Below, in pieces: positions 16,369-24,690 of a stretch of DNA of 64,000 nt. Under the pieces are notes generated by a model that made no database searches, had not been told where the DNA came from, and saw only the letters and a program-made list of their open reading frames with translations. Position 1 is the first letter of the stretch; each line of letters starts with the position of its first letter. The stretch spans positions 1 through 64,000 of the forward strand of contig DASSEW010000067.1 of the NCBI GenBank assembly GCA_035695065.1, read 5' to 3'. This DNA is from 66-474 sp035695065. Its GTDB lineage: Bacteria > Pseudomonadota > Gammaproteobacteria > Xanthomonadales > Rhodanobacteraceae. The position numbers and the translations under genes were made by a program.

Positions 16369-16866
16369 ATGCGCAAATTCGCATTCATCATCGCAGTCGC
16401 GTTGTCCGCAACCTTCGCGCTGTCCGCCTGCAACAAGGACCAGCCGGCCGACGGGCAAGCCGCGCAAGCCGCGCAGGTCAGCAAGCCGAGCAATCCCAAG
16501 GACATCAAGGGCTGGCAGGCATACCTGACCCAGATCATCCAGGCGCACATGCAGGGCATCCAGAACTCGCCGTATGTGTATTTCGTGCCGGCCGGCGATA
16601 CGCCTGACGACCAGGCCGCGCGCGGCCGCGTGCAGGACACGCTCAACGGCGTGGTCGCAGCGACCGTGCTGCCCGGCAACATGATCGCCGCCGGCGGCCC
16701 GGATTCGGGCAAGACCGCCGACGTGCTGGTGACCGCGTTCAAGGACGCCCAGCCCGGCTCGTTCAAGGGGGTGGCGGTGCTGTTCATCGGCAATGCCGCC
16801 GACAAGCAGCGCGTGCAGGATGCGATCGCCCCGAGCGGCGCGGATTTCCGCTTCGCTCAAATGTAG
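16369..16866 (+). CDS. Putative lipoprotein of unknown function
   Basis: A 165-residue protein with a lipoprotein signal peptide (MRKFAFIIAVALSATFALSAC, lipobox L-S-A-C). The ATG at 16369 is preferred over the GTG at 16360 because GAGGTGA lies at proper spacing before it. The mature region (IKGWQAYLTQIIQAHMQG then YVYFVPAGDTPDDQAARGRVQDTLNGVVAATVLPGNMIAAGGPDSGKTADVLVTAF) looks like a small alpha/beta domain. Similar lipoproteins occur beside coaD/ferredoxin in related genomes, but no function is known. Its TAG stop is the TAG of a GTAG repeat remnant. Confidence 0.75.
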   Translation: MRKFAFIIAVALSATFALSACNKDQPADGQAAQAAQVSKPSNPKDIKGWQAYLTQIIQAHMQGIQNSPYVYFVPAGDTPDDQAARGRVQDTLNGVVAATVLPGNMIAAGGPDSGKTADVLVTAFKDAQPGSFKGVAVLFIGNAADKQRVQDAIAPSGADFRFAQM

Positions 16867-16929
16867 GAACCAAGTCGCGCACAGGCGCGCTCCTACTCGG
16901 CACCGTGTAGGAGCGCGCGTCCGCGCGAC
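16863..16929. repeat. GTAG REP cluster (GTAGGAGCGCGC subtype)
   Basis: Two facing imperfect palindromes, one reading inward and ending TCCTAC at 16896, the other starting GTAGGAGCGCGC at 16907 and ending at 16929. A GTAGGA at 16863 supplies the stop of the preceding lipoprotein gene and forms a long inverted repeat with TCCTAC at 16891-16896. This subtype also occurs at 24660. Such elements are mobilised by REP-associated tyrosine transposases; no such transposase gene is in the window. Confidence 0.8.
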
Positions 16930-16971
16930 TGCCGTCGCGGCGCGCCCGATGCGCGGTGCTAAAATTCCGCG

Positions 16972-17232
16972 ATGGCCCTGAAGATCACCGACGCGTGCGT
17001 CAACTGCGACGTGTGCGAGCCCGTCTGCCCCAATCGCGCGATTTCGCAGGGCGAGGATTACTACGTCATTGACCCGGCGTTGTGCACCGAGTGCGTCGGC
17101 CACCATGACGAGCCGCAGTGCGTGGAGGTGTGCCCGGTCGAGTGCATCATCCTCGATCCCGTGCACGTGGAGTCACCCGACGCGCTGATGCTCAAATACC
17201 ACTCGCTGATGATCAAGGAGGATGCCGCATGA
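16972..17232 (+). CDS. YfhL-family 4Fe-4S dicluster ferredoxin
   Basis: An 86-residue ferredoxin with two cysteine clusters: C-V-N-C-D-V-C-E-P-V-C-P (C-x2-C-x2-C-x3-C-P) and C-T-E-C followed by an insert (VGHHDEPQ) and C-V-E-V-C-P-V-E-C. The enlarged second C-x2-C-x8-C-x3-C spacing is typical of the YfhL/Allochromatium-type ferredoxins, which carry two 4Fe-4S clusters with very low potentials. The redox partner is unknown. The stop overlaps the start of the gamma-glutamyltransferase gene by 4 nt. Confidence 0.94.
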   Translation: MALKITDACVNCDVCEPVCPNRAISQGEDYYVIDPALCTECVGHHDEPQCVEVCPVECIILDPVHVESPDALMLKYHSLMIKEDAA

Positions 17233-18953
17233 AGTCGTTGCGCCGCGCGTTGCTGATCCTGTCCGTGATGCTGCTGGGCGCAACACCCGCGCTGGCTTCA
17301 AACACTCCGGAGGCAAAGGTTTCGGCCAGGCGCCCCGGCCACGCCGCGATCGCGTCCGCGCACAAGCTGGCGACGGAAGCGGGCCTGGAAGTATTGCGCG
17401 AGGGCGGCAATGCCTTCGACGCGGCCGTGGCGGTGGCGTCCACCCTGTCGGTCGTGGAACCGCAAAGCTCGGGCATCGGCGGCGGCGGATTTTTTCTTCT
17501 GCACCGCGCATCCGACGGCAAGAACGTGATGCTGGATGCGCGCGAAACCGCGCCGGCTGCGTCGAGCTCCAAATTGTATGAAGACAAGAACGGCAATCCG
17601 GATCGCGACAAGTCGTTGAACGGCGCGCTGGCGGCCGGCATTCCCGGCGAACCCGCCGCGCTGGTGTGGATGGCGGAGCACTACGGCAAATTGCCGCTGT
17701 CGAAATCGCTGGCGCCGGCGATCCGCATCGCGCGCGACGGCTTCCAGCCGGACGCGCGTTTCCTTTCCGAATTGCACGAACGCGCGAAGGTGATCGCGCG
17801 TTATCCGGGTTCGGCCAAATTGCTGCTGCCCGACGGCAAGCCGCCGCAACAGGGCTGGACGTTCAAGGATCCGGATCTTGCCAACACGCTGGAGCGGATC
17901 GCGAAGGATGGTGACGCCGGCTTCTACCAGGGCGAGTTCGCTTCGAGGCTGGTGGACGGCGTGCGCGCGGCCGGCGGCAACTGGACGCTGGCCGACCTCG
18001 CGAGCTACAAGGTGAAGGAACGCGCGCCGATCGCGTTCGATTACCAGCCGCCCGGCAAACCCGCGTACCACATCGTTTCCGCCTCGCCGCCTTCATCGGG
18101 CGGCATCGTGCTGGAAGAGATGCTGAACATCCTTTCCGGTTTCGATCTGGACAAGATGGATCGCGCGCATCGCGTGCACACCATCGTGGAAGCGATGCGC
18201 CGCGGCTATCGCGACCGCACGCAGTATCTCGGCGATCCGGACTTCGTGCAGATGCCGATCGCCAAACTCACCAGCATGGCCTACGCCGACAAGTTGCGTG
18301 AGTCGATCAAGCCCGACGAGGCCACGCCCAGCAGCGCGCTGCCGCCCGCCGATCCGACCAAGCCCGAGAGCATGCACACCACGCATTTCTCGATCATCGA
18401 CAAGGACGGCAACATGGTCTCGGCGACACAGACCGTCAACACCGCGTTCGGTTCGTGCCTGGTGGTTCCCGGCACGGGTTTCGTGCTCAACAACGAGATG
18501 GACGATTTCGCGCTCGTCCCCGGCAAGCCCAATGCATACGGCCTGATCGGCTACGAGGCAAACGCGCCCGAGCCCGGTCATCGCCCGCTGTCGTCCATGA
18601 CGCCGAGCTTCGTGTTCGGACCTGATCGCGACATGGTGATCGGCACGCCGGGCGGTTCGCGCATCATCACGATGGTGCTGGAAGGAATCTTGAGCTTCGT
18701 GGACGGCGATGATGCCGCGCAGATCACCGCCAAGCCGCGTTTCCACCATCAGTACCTGCCGGACGTGATCTCCGCCGAGCCCGGCGCGCTGGATGCGGCC
18801 ACCATCAAGGCGTTGACAAAGATGGGCTACACGGTGAACGCCGGCGAGCGCCGCTGGGGTTTCATGAACGTGGTGATCTGGAACCGCAAGACCGGCAAGC
18901 TCAGCGCCGCGAGCGATCCGCGCGGGGATTCGGGGTTGGGGAAGGTGCAGTGA
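17229..18953 (+). CDS. ggt: Gamma-glutamyltransferase (glutathione hydrolase)
   Basis: A 574-residue Ntn-hydrolase exported by a signal peptide (MKSLRRALLILSVMLLGATPALA). The precursor self-cleaves before a threonine that becomes the nucleophile; here it is the second Thr of MHTTHFSIIDKDGNMVSATQTVN, near residue 382. Other conserved parts are EGGNAFDAAVAVASTLSVVEPQSSGIGGGGFFLLH, DARETAP and the substrate-binding SSMTPSFVFG and TPGGSRI. It transfers or hydrolyses the gamma-glutamyl group of glutathione and conjugates in the periplasm. It overlaps the ferredoxin stop (ATGA) and the next gene start (GTGA). Confidence 0.95.
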   Translation: MKSLRRALLILSVMLLGATPALASNTPEAKVSARRPGHAAIASAHKLATEAGLEVLREGGNAFDAAVAVASTLSVVEPQSSGIGGGGFFLLHRASDGKNVMLDARETAPAASSSKLYEDKNGNPDRDKSLNGALAAGIPGEPAALVWMAEHYGKLPLSKSLAPAIRIARDGFQPDARFLSELHERAKVIARYPGSAKLLLPDGKPPQQGWTFKDPDLANTLERIAKDGDAGFYQGEFASRLVDGVRAAGGNWTLADLASYKVKERAPIAFDYQPPGKPAYHIVSASPPSSGGIVLEEMLNILSGFDLDKMDRAHRVHTIVEAMRRGYRDRTQYLGDPDFVQMPIAKLTSMAYADKLRESIKPDEATPSSALPPADPTKPESMHTTHFSIIDKDGNMVSATQTVNTAFGSCLVVPGTGFVLNNEMDDFALVPGKPNAYGLIGYEANAPEPGHRPLSSMTPSFVFGPDRDMVIGTPGGSRIITMVLEGILSFVDGDDAAQITAKPRFHHQYLPDVISAEPGALDAATIKALTKMGYTVNAGERRWGFMNVVIWNRKTGKLSAASDPRGDSGLGKVQ

Positions 18954-19819
18954 AACTGTTTTCGCTACTCGGCAATTCCCAGAAACTCGACGGCGGCGCG
19001 ATGTTTGGCAACGCACCGCGTGCGATGTGGTCGAAATGGATCGCGCCGGACGAGCAGAACCGCATTCCGCTGGCGTGCCGCTGCCTGCTGGCAACTGACC
19101 TCGATGGGAAGAACGTGCTGTTCGAGAGCGGCATCGGTGCGTTCTTCGAACCGAAATTGCGCGAGCGCTACGGCGTGGTCGAGGATCGCCACGTGTTGCT
19201 GGATTCGCTGCGCGAAGCGGGATTCGGCCACGAGGACATCGACGTCGTGGTGCTGTCGCACATGCACTTCGACCATGCCGGCGGCCTGCTTGCGGAATGG
19301 CGCGAAGGTGAAGCGCCGCAATTGCTGTTCCCGAACGCGACGTATCTCGTCAGCACTACGCACTGGCTGCGCGCGCGCGACCCGCATCCGCGCGACCGCG
19401 CCTCGTTCATCCCTGAGTTGCCGGAACTACTGGAGCAAAGCGGCCGGCTGGAACTGGTGGACGGCGAACACTCGCGCGCGCTCGGAAGTCACGTGCGCTT
19501 CCACTTCTCGCAAGGCCACACGCCGGGTTTGATGCTCGGCGAAATCGTCGGCCCGGACGGATGCGGCGGGATGGTCTATTGCGCCGACCTGATCCCCGGC
19601 CGCTCGTGGGTGCACCTGCCGGTGACAATGGGCTACGACCGCGCGGCGGAACTGCTGATCGACGAGAAGCACGAATTCCTCGACGACAAGATCGAACGCG
19701 GGGTGCGGCTGTTCTTCACCCACGACCACGAAGTCGCCAGCGCTGCACCGGTGCGCGACGAGCGCGGACGTTACGCCGTGCGCGACGAGCAACGGGAACT
19801 GAGGACAATCCCGTTGTAA
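18950..19819 (+). CDS. MBL-fold metallo-hydrolase
   Basis: A 289-residue metallo-beta-lactamase-fold protein with the metal-binding motif SHMHFDHAGG (H-x-H-x-D-H), a further histidine in FSQGHTPGLMLG, an aspartate in VYCADLIP and a C-terminal FFTHDHEVA. Members hydrolyse thioesters, lactones or phosphodiesters; this one is closest in style to the broad glyoxalase-II/quorum-quenching-like group, but no substrate can be assigned. It begins with GTG overlapping the ggt stop by 4 nt, so it is cotranslated with ggt. Confidence 0.9.
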   Translation: MKLFSLLGNSQKLDGGAMFGNAPRAMWSKWIAPDEQNRIPLACRCLLATDLDGKNVLFESGIGAFFEPKLRERYGVVEDRHVLLDSLREAGFGHEDIDVVVLSHMHFDHAGGLLAEWREGEAPQLLFPNATYLVSTTHWLRARDPHPRDRASFIPELPELLEQSGRLELVDGEHSRALGSHVRFHFSQGHTPGLMLGEIVGPDGCGGMVYCADLIPGRSWVHLPVTMGYDRAAELLIDEKHEFLDDKIERGVRLFFTHDHEVASAAPVRDERGRYAVRDEQRELRTIPL

Positions 19820-19828
19820 GCTGCGCGC

Positions 19829-20887
19829 ATGCGCGAGCTTGATATCGCAGAAGCGCGGAAATGGGCAATGCAGATCGCCGGGGCGATCCTGATCGTTGCG
19901 GGCCTGCTGCTGATCGGCTTCACCGAACATGCCGACCGACTGCGCGCGATGGGCGAAGACGCCCTCGGCGGTTTCGTGCTGAGCGGCTCCGAAGCGCAGC
20001 CCGGTCCCTCCAGCGATGGCCAGCTGGTGTTCGTATCCGGGCCCGTGCAGATCGTCAGCCCCGCGCGCGACGCGCAGTTCGGCGTAGGCACGGACGCGGT
20101 CGCGGTGGTGCGCAAGGTCGAAATGTTCCAGTGGCACGAGACCAACGGCGACATCCGCAGCTACGACATGGACTGGGTCGATCATCCGGTGGATTCGTCA
20201 TCGTTCGCGCAACCGGCCGGGCACCAGAATCCCGGCGCGTTTCCCTTCGCCGCCACGCGTTTCGATTCGCCGGACGTGCGCGTGGGCGGATTCAGGCTCG
20301 GCCCGAAACTGGTGGACGGCATTCCCGGCGTGGAGGATTTCATGCCCGATCTGAAATCGTTGCCACCCAACATGGCGGCGACGTTCCAGGCGCACGACGG
20401 CACGCTGGTCACCAGCGCCGATCCGGATCATCCGCGGCTCGGCGACCTGCGCGTGAGCTGGATGCGGATCGCGCCCAAGGCATTGACCGTGCTGGCGCGC
20501 GCGCAGGGCGGCGAACTGCTGCAGACGACGGACGCTTCCGGTCGTCCGCTCGCGCAGGTGCAGATCGGCAAGCGCGGCTTGAGCGACGTGGTGCCGGATG
20601 CCGCCCCGCGTCCGCGCTTCGCGTGGGCGAGGCGCGTGCTGGCTTTGCTGCTCGCATGGGCTGGCATGACGCTGTTGGTCCCGCAATGGCGCGATCGCGG
20701 CGCGACACTGTTGCTGGCGTTTCTGCCGCTGGCGCTGCTCGCCGCGGCGTTCTGGTTCGGCGCGCGCAATCTCACCGCGTGGGTGCTGGTGCTGTTCGCC
20801 GCACTGGCCGCGTTCGGCGCGTTCCTGCGCTGGCAGGTCGCGGCGCCGCTGCCGGGTGATCCATCGCACAAGGGGGACGCAACATGA
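19829..20887 (+). CDS. TMEM43-family membrane protein
   Basis: A 352-residue protein with one N-terminal helix (MQIAGAILIVAGLLLIGFT), a large extracytoplasmic region, and three C-terminal helices (VLALLLAWAGMTLLV, TLLLAFLPLALLAAAFWF, LTAWVLVLFAALAAFGAFL). The body with EMFQWHETNGDIRSYDMDWVDHPVDSSSF and GAFPFAATRFDSPDVRVGGFRL matches the TMEM43 (LUMA) family. In bacteria these proteins are uncharacterised. It lies 9 bp after the MBL-fold gene and overlaps the MAPEG gene by 4 nt. Confidence 0.88.
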   Translation: MRELDIAEARKWAMQIAGAILIVAGLLLIGFTEHADRLRAMGEDALGGFVLSGSEAQPGPSSDGQLVFVSGPVQIVSPARDAQFGVGTDAVAVVRKVEMFQWHETNGDIRSYDMDWVDHPVDSSSFAQPAGHQNPGAFPFAATRFDSPDVRVGGFRLGPKLVDGIPGVEDFMPDLKSLPPNMAATFQAHDGTLVTSADPDHPRLGDLRVSWMRIAPKALTVLARAQGGELLQTTDASGRPLAQVQIGKRGLSDVVPDAAPRPRFAWARRVLALLLAWAGMTLLVPQWRDRGATLLLAFLPLALLAAAFWFGARNLTAWVLVLFAALAAFGAFLRWQVAAPLPGDPSHKGDAT

Positions 20888-21285
20888 TGCACATCGCAGG
20901 TCTGTACGCGGCGCTCGGCGCGTTGCTGATCTTCGTGCTGGCGCTGCGGGTGATGCAGTTGCGCCACAGGCATCATGTCGGCCTCGGCACGGGCGGCGAC
21001 GAGAGCCTCGCGCGCGCGATCCGCGCGCACGCCAATGCCGTCGAATATCTTCCGATCGCGCTGCTGCTGTTGCTGATCCTGGAGTTGAACCAGATCCGGC
21101 CGTGGATCGTGCACGTGTTCGGGATCGTGCTGATCGTCGGCCGCGTCCTGCACGCTATCGGCCTGTCCACGAATGCCGGTACTTCGTTCGGGCGCTTCGT
21201 CGGCACCGGGCTGACGATGCTGGTGATTTTCGCGATGGCGGTCCTGCTGCTATGGCAGTTCGCGGTGCTGCACGCGATCGGGTAG
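20884..21285 (+). CDS. MAPEG-family membrane protein
   Basis: A 133-residue protein with four membrane helices and the MAPEG signature R-A-H-A-N-A-V-E-Y-L-P after a basic loop. The family includes microsomal glutathione S-transferases and leukotriene C4 synthases; bacterial members conjugate glutathione to electrophiles or are untested. Its position behind ggt suggests a glutathione-related role (inference). The TAG stop is supplied by the GTAG of a REP element at 21282. Confidence 0.9.
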   Translation: MMHIAGLYAALGALLIFVLALRVMQLRHRHHVGLGTGGDESLARAIRAHANAVEYLPIALLLLLILELNQIRPWIVHVFGIVLIVGRVLHAIGLSTNAGTSFGRFVGTGLTMLVIFAMAVLLLWQFAVLHAIG

Positions 21286-21374
21286 GGCGGGCAATGCCCG
21301 CCGCGGGTTATCCGCAATCAGATGGTCTTCAAAAAGGACCCGTACGAGGTTGCGGCGGGCGATGCCCGCCCTAC
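21282..21374. repeat. Pair of facing GTAG REPs between convergent genes
   Basis: A forward REP (21282-21302, GTAGGGCGGGCA then TGCCCGCC) and a reverse REP (21354-21374) face each other across about 50 bp, a REPIN/BIME arrangement. The TAG of the forward unit is the MAPEG stop, and that of the reverse unit is the NUDIX gene stop on the other strand. The facing palindromes may act as a bidirectional transcription end. Confidence 0.9.
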
Positions 21375-21931
21375 ATCGGCGCGTGTTCCAGGAACCACAA
21401 CCCCGCGAACAGCTTCGGGTCTATCGAATAACCCTCTGCCGCCTTGCCGCGCAGCCAATCCCCGGCTCCGTCGCGCGGTACTTCGTGCACGATGATGTTC
21501 TCGGTTTCGTCGCCGCCGCCTTCGCCGACGCGCTTCAGGTCCAGTGCGCGCACGAAGTGCATCATCTCCGTGCTCATGCCGGCCGATGACGGCCCCGAGT
21601 GCAGGTGCACGACGCGTTCGCAGGCGTAGCCGGTTTCCTCGATCAGCTCGCGGCAGGCGGCCTGTTCGAAGTCTTCGTCCGACGCGTGCGCAAGATCACC
21701 GACAAGTCCTGCAGGCATCTCGATCGTGTACGCGTCGATCGCCATCCGGAACTGTTCGACGAACAGCACGCGATCCTGCGGCGTCACCGCCACGATGATC
21801 ACCGCGCCGCCGCGGGTGTTGCGCTCGACGAATTCCCAGCGTCCGCGACTCTTCAGCGTCAACCACTTGCCGGCAAAAAGTGTGGTGATTTCGGCATCAT
21901 GGTCCGGCGGGATGCGCGGGTGCTTGCTCAC
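21371..21931 (-). CDS. NUDIX hydrolase, ADP-ribose pyrophosphatase-like
   Basis: A 186-residue NUDIX enzyme. The NUDIX box runs GLVGDLAHASDEDFEQAA followed by CRELIEETGYA, keeping the R-E-x-x-E-E-x-G metal-binding core with a slightly extended first part. V-E-R-N-T-R-G-G-A-V and V-E-Q-F-R recall ADP-ribose/ADP-sugar pyrophosphatases, which hydrolyse ADP-ribose to AMP and ribose-5-phosphate. A GTG at 21931 is used; it overlaps the stop of the exonuclease gene (GTGA). The stop is inside a REP. Confidence 0.88.
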   Translation of the reverse strand: MSKHPRIPPDHDAEITTLFAGKWLTLKSRGRWEFVERNTRGGAVIIVAVTPQDRVLFVEQFRMAIDAYTIEMPAGLVGDLAHASDEDFEQAACRELIEETGYACERVVHLHSGPSSAGMSTEMMHFVRALDLKRVGEGGGDETENIIVHEVPRDGAGDWLRGKAAEGYSIDPKLFAGLWFLEHAPM

Positions 21932-22875
21932 GTGCTGGCCTCCATGGCGGGTGATTGCGTGCCTGGTACTACGCCGAGCCTGTGGATGCGCGCACGCGTC
22001 ATCGGTCCGATGCGCAACCGTTCGCACAGGGTGTCCATTGCGTTCGCATCGGGCGCGCGGACCAGCAGCGCTTCCGGTGCGCGCGGCACCGGCGCGTCCA
22101 GCGCGATCGCCGCGAGCTGCCGGCAAAGCAATGCTTGCTGCGAATGCGCGCGCAGTTTCGCGGTGAGCGACGCCGCGCCGCGGATGCGCAGATACGGCAC
22201 TTCATCGAGGCGCGCGAGCAGCGCATCGAGACTGCCGAAATGTTCCAGCAGCGCGGCCGCGGATCGCGGGCCGATGCCGGGCACGCCCGGGATGTTGTCC
22301 ACGCTGTCGCCGGTGAGCGCCAGGAAATCCACCACCTGGTGCGCATGCACGCCCATCTTCGCATGCACGCCGCGCATGCCCCAGCGCACGCCGCGCGCGT
22401 AGTCCCATTGTTCGTCGCCGTCCTCCAGCAACTGCCCGAAATCCTTGTCGGCGGACACGATCACCGCGAGAAAGCCATGCGCGCGCAACGCGGCACGCGC
22501 GCTGCCGATCAGGTCGTCGGCTTCATAGGTCGCGTCCGCAAGAACAGTGAAACCCAACGCATAGGCGAACTCGCGGCAGTATTCGAACTGCCGCTTGAGT
22601 TCCGGCGGCGCCGAATCGCGATTGGCCTTGTACGCCGGATAGATCGTGTTGCGGAAGGAGCTGGTTAGCGAGATGTCGAAGGCGGCGGCCGCGTGCGTGG
22701 GCCGCGTGCGCTCGACGAATTCGATCAGGAAACGCGCGAAGCCGTGCACCGCGTTCACCGGCGCGCCGTCCACGTCCACGAACTGGTCCGGCATCGAGTG
22801 CCAGGCGCGGAACACGTACATGCTGGCGTCCAGCAGGAATACTGTCCGAACCGACGTGGGTGCGGGCGTGCTCAA
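21928..22875 (-). CDS. 5'-3' exonuclease / flap endonuclease-like protein
   Basis: A protein of about 315 residues related to the 5' nuclease domain of DNA polymerase I and ExoIX. It has the metal-ligand aspartates in FLLDASMYVFRAWHSMP, AAAFDISLTSSFRN, YEADDLIGSA and VSADKDFGQLL, the T-G-D-S-V-D-N-I-P-G-V-P-G-I-G helix-hairpin-helix, and the C-terminal extension. It is free-standing, without a polymerase domain. The start is uncertain: TTG at 22875 overlaps the nitroreductase stop (TTGA) and has GGAAA before it; GTG at 22884 is the alternative. Translationally coupled to the NUDIX gene. Confidence 0.9.
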   Translation of the reverse strand: MSTPAPTSVRTVFLLDASMYVFRAWHSMPDQFVDVDGAPVNAVHGFARFLIEFVERTRPTHAAAAFDISLTSSFRNTIYPAYKANRDSAPPELKRQFEYCREFAYALGFTVLADATYEADDLIGSARAALRAHGFLAVIVSADKDFGQLLEDGDEQWDYARGVRWGMRGVHAKMGVHAHQVVDFLALTGDSVDNIPGVPGIGPRSAAALLEHFGSLDALLARLDEVPYLRIRGAASLTAKLRAHSQQALLCRQLAAIALDAPVPRAPEALLVRAPDANAMDTLCERLRIGPMTRARIHRLGVVPGTQSPAMEAST

Positions 22876-23447
22876 GCTTTCCACGTGGAAACGACTTCGT
22901 CCAGGAGCGGGCGCTCGCGTTCGGGGCTCGAGCCCTGCACCGTGCCGATATGGATGTAGGCGATCAGGCGCTCGTGTTCTTCGAGGCCGAGCAGCGCGGC
23001 AGCTTGCTTGTCGTAAGCCGACCAGCCGGTCAGCCATTGCGCGCCGAAGCCGAGCGACTGCGCGCCGAGCAAAAGGTTGTACGCCACGCAACCGGCCGAA
23101 AGCAGTTGCTCCTGCGCCGGAATCTTCGGGTGCTCTTCCTCGATGCGGGCGATCACCGCGACCACCACCGGCGCGGCGTTGAAACGCTGGCGATCCTTGT
23201 CCAGTTTCGGCGCGGGGGTCTGCGGATCAATGCGCGCGTGCAGTTGCGCCAGCCGTTCGCCATAGACCGGCTTGTCCGGCCCCTGCAGCACGATCAGCCG
23301 CCATGGCGCGAGCTTACCGTGGTCAGGCACGCGGATCGCGGCTTCAAAGAGTTGTTTGAGTTGCACCGCATCCGGGCCGGGTTCGCCCAGTTGCATCGCC
23401 GGGGTGGAGTGGCGCGCGCGCAGGAAGTCGAGTACGTGTTGGTGCAT
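22872..23447 (-). CDS. Nitroreductase family protein, YdjA-like
   Basis: A 191-residue FMN-dependent oxidoreductase. Conserved features are the N-terminal R-A-R-H-S-T-P, the FMN-contact R-V-P-D-H-G-K-L-A-P-W-R-L-I-V, the S-A-G-C-V-A-Y-N-L-L-L-G-A-Q-S-L-G-F-G-A-Q-W motif and a conserved G-T-V near the end. The W-R after P and the short length match YdjA, a small nitroreductase of unclear physiological substrate. First gene of the nitroreductase-exonuclease-NUDIX unit. Confidence 0.92.
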   Translation of the reverse strand: MHQHVLDFLRARHSTPAMQLGEPGPDAVQLKQLFEAAIRVPDHGKLAPWRLIVLQGPDKPVYGERLAQLHARIDPQTPAPKLDKDRQRFNAAPVVVAVIARIEEEHPKIPAQEQLLSAGCVAYNLLLGAQSLGFGAQWLTGWSAYDKQAAALLGLEEHERLIAYIHIGTVQGSSPERERPLLDEVVSTWKA

Positions 23448-23461
23448 CCACCAAGTTTAGC

Positions 23462-23519
23462 GTAGGGCGGGCATTGCCCGCGGTTTCCCCGTCCGCGTGG
23501 CGGACGATGTCCGCCCTAC
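23462..23519. repeat. Pair of facing GTAG REPs in a divergent promoter region
   Basis: A forward unit (23462-23481) and a reverse unit (23499-23519, subtype GGCGGAC/GTCCGCC) separated by 17 bp. They lie between the divergent nitroreductase and pntAA genes, unlike most other copies here, which sit at gene 3' ends. Confidence 0.85.
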
Positions 23520-23562
23520 GGGTTCCGCATACGTTAGGATGCGGCGGTCGAGGAGAGTGCCC

Positions 23563-24663
23563 ATGCCGATCACGATTGCAGCGTTGCGCGAAACCGCCGC
23601 CAACGAGCGGCGCGTGGCGATCACGCCGGAAACCGCGAAGAAGTACACCGCGCGCGGCTGGCAGGTACTGATCGAACGCGGCGCCGGCGCGCAGGCCGGT
23701 TTCCCCGATGCCGCTTACGCCGACGCGCGATGCGTGGACGCGAACGAAGCGCTCGCGCAGGCGGACATTCTTCTATGCGTGCAGCCGCTGGAACCCGCGC
23801 GCGCGGCGGTGATGAAATCCGGCGCGCTGCTGGCCGGGCAGTTGCGTCCGCATGGCGCGGGCGAGCGCCTGGCCGCCTATGCGCAGCGCGGGCTGACCGC
23901 GTTCTCGCTGGAGCTGCTGCCGCGCACCACGCGTGCACAGGCGATGGACGTGCTGTCTTCGCAGGCAGCGGTCGCGGGTTATCGCGCGATGCTGATCGCG
24001 GCCGAAGCTGCGCCGAAGTTCTTCCCGATGCTGACCACTGCCGCCGGCACGCTGCGGCCGTCGAAGGTGCTGGTGATCGGCGCCGGCGTGGCGGGCTTGC
24101 AGGCGATCGCCACCGCGAAGCGGCTGGGCGCGCAGGTGGAAGGCTTCGACGTGCGACCGGAGACGCGCGAGCAGATCGAGTCGCTCGGCGCGAAGTTCCT
24201 GGACCTCGGCGTCAGCGCCGCGGGGCAGGGCGGTTACGCGCGCGAACTCACCGCCGAAGAACGCGCCGCGCAACAGGCGAAACTCGCCGAGCACGTGAAA
24301 GGCGTGGACGTGATCGTTTCCACCGCCGCGGTGCCGGGCCGGCCTGCGCCGAAGATCATCCCGGCCGCGATGGTGGAAGGCATGAAAGCGGGCGCGGTAA
24401 TCGTGGATCTGGCTGCGGAAAGCGGTGGCAATTGCGAGCTGACGAAACCCGGCGAAGCGATCGAGCGCAATGGCGTGGCGATCATCGGGCCCCTGAACCT
24501 GCCCTCGGGTGCGCCGCTGCATGCATCCGAAATGTACGCGCGCAACCTCGCGAATTTCTCCGAGCTGCTGGCGAAGGACAGTGAAGCGAAACCGGACTTC
24601 GACGACGAGCTGGTGGCGAAGAGCTGCGTGGTGCGAAGCGGCGAGGTGACGTTCAAGCCGTAG
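23563..24663 (+). CDS. pntAA: NAD(P) transhydrogenase subunit alpha, part 1 (dI, NAD-binding)
   Basis: The 366-residue soluble NAD(H)-binding subunit of proton-translocating transhydrogenase, which links hydride transfer between NADH and NADP+ to the proton gradient. It opens with IAALRETAANERRVAITPETAKKY, has the Rossmann motif VLVIGAGVAGLQAIATAKRLGA and DVRPETREQIESLGAKF, and the mobile-loop region (ELTAEERAAQQAKLAEHVKGVDVIVSTA). GAGGAG lies before the ATG. The TAG stop belongs to a GTAG REP at 24660. The membrane subunits follow only after 1.67 kb, beyond three opposite-strand genes. Confidence 0.96.
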   Translation: MPITIAALRETAANERRVAITPETAKKYTARGWQVLIERGAGAQAGFPDAAYADARCVDANEALAQADILLCVQPLEPARAAVMKSGALLAGQLRPHGAGERLAAYAQRGLTAFSLELLPRTTRAQAMDVLSSQAAVAGYRAMLIAAEAAPKFFPMLTTAAGTLRPSKVLVIGAGVAGLQAIATAKRLGAQVEGFDVRPETREQIESLGAKFLDLGVSAAGQGGYARELTAEERAAQQAKLAEHVKGVDVIVSTAAVPGRPAPKIIPAAMVEGMKAGAVIVDLAAESGGNCELTKPGEAIERNGVAIIGPLNLPSGAPLHASEMYARNLANFSELLAKDSEAKPDFDDELVAKSCVVRSGEVTFKP

Positions 24664-24682
24664 GAGCGCGAGGCGCGCCCCT
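24660..24682 (+). repeat. GTAG REP at the pntAA stop
   Basis: A GTAGGAGCGCG unit followed by GCGCGCCCC, the same subtype as at 16907. Its TAG is the stop codon of pntAA, and it marks the junction with the inserted opposite-strand module. Confidence 0.7.
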
Positions 24683-24690
24683 GTCGACCG

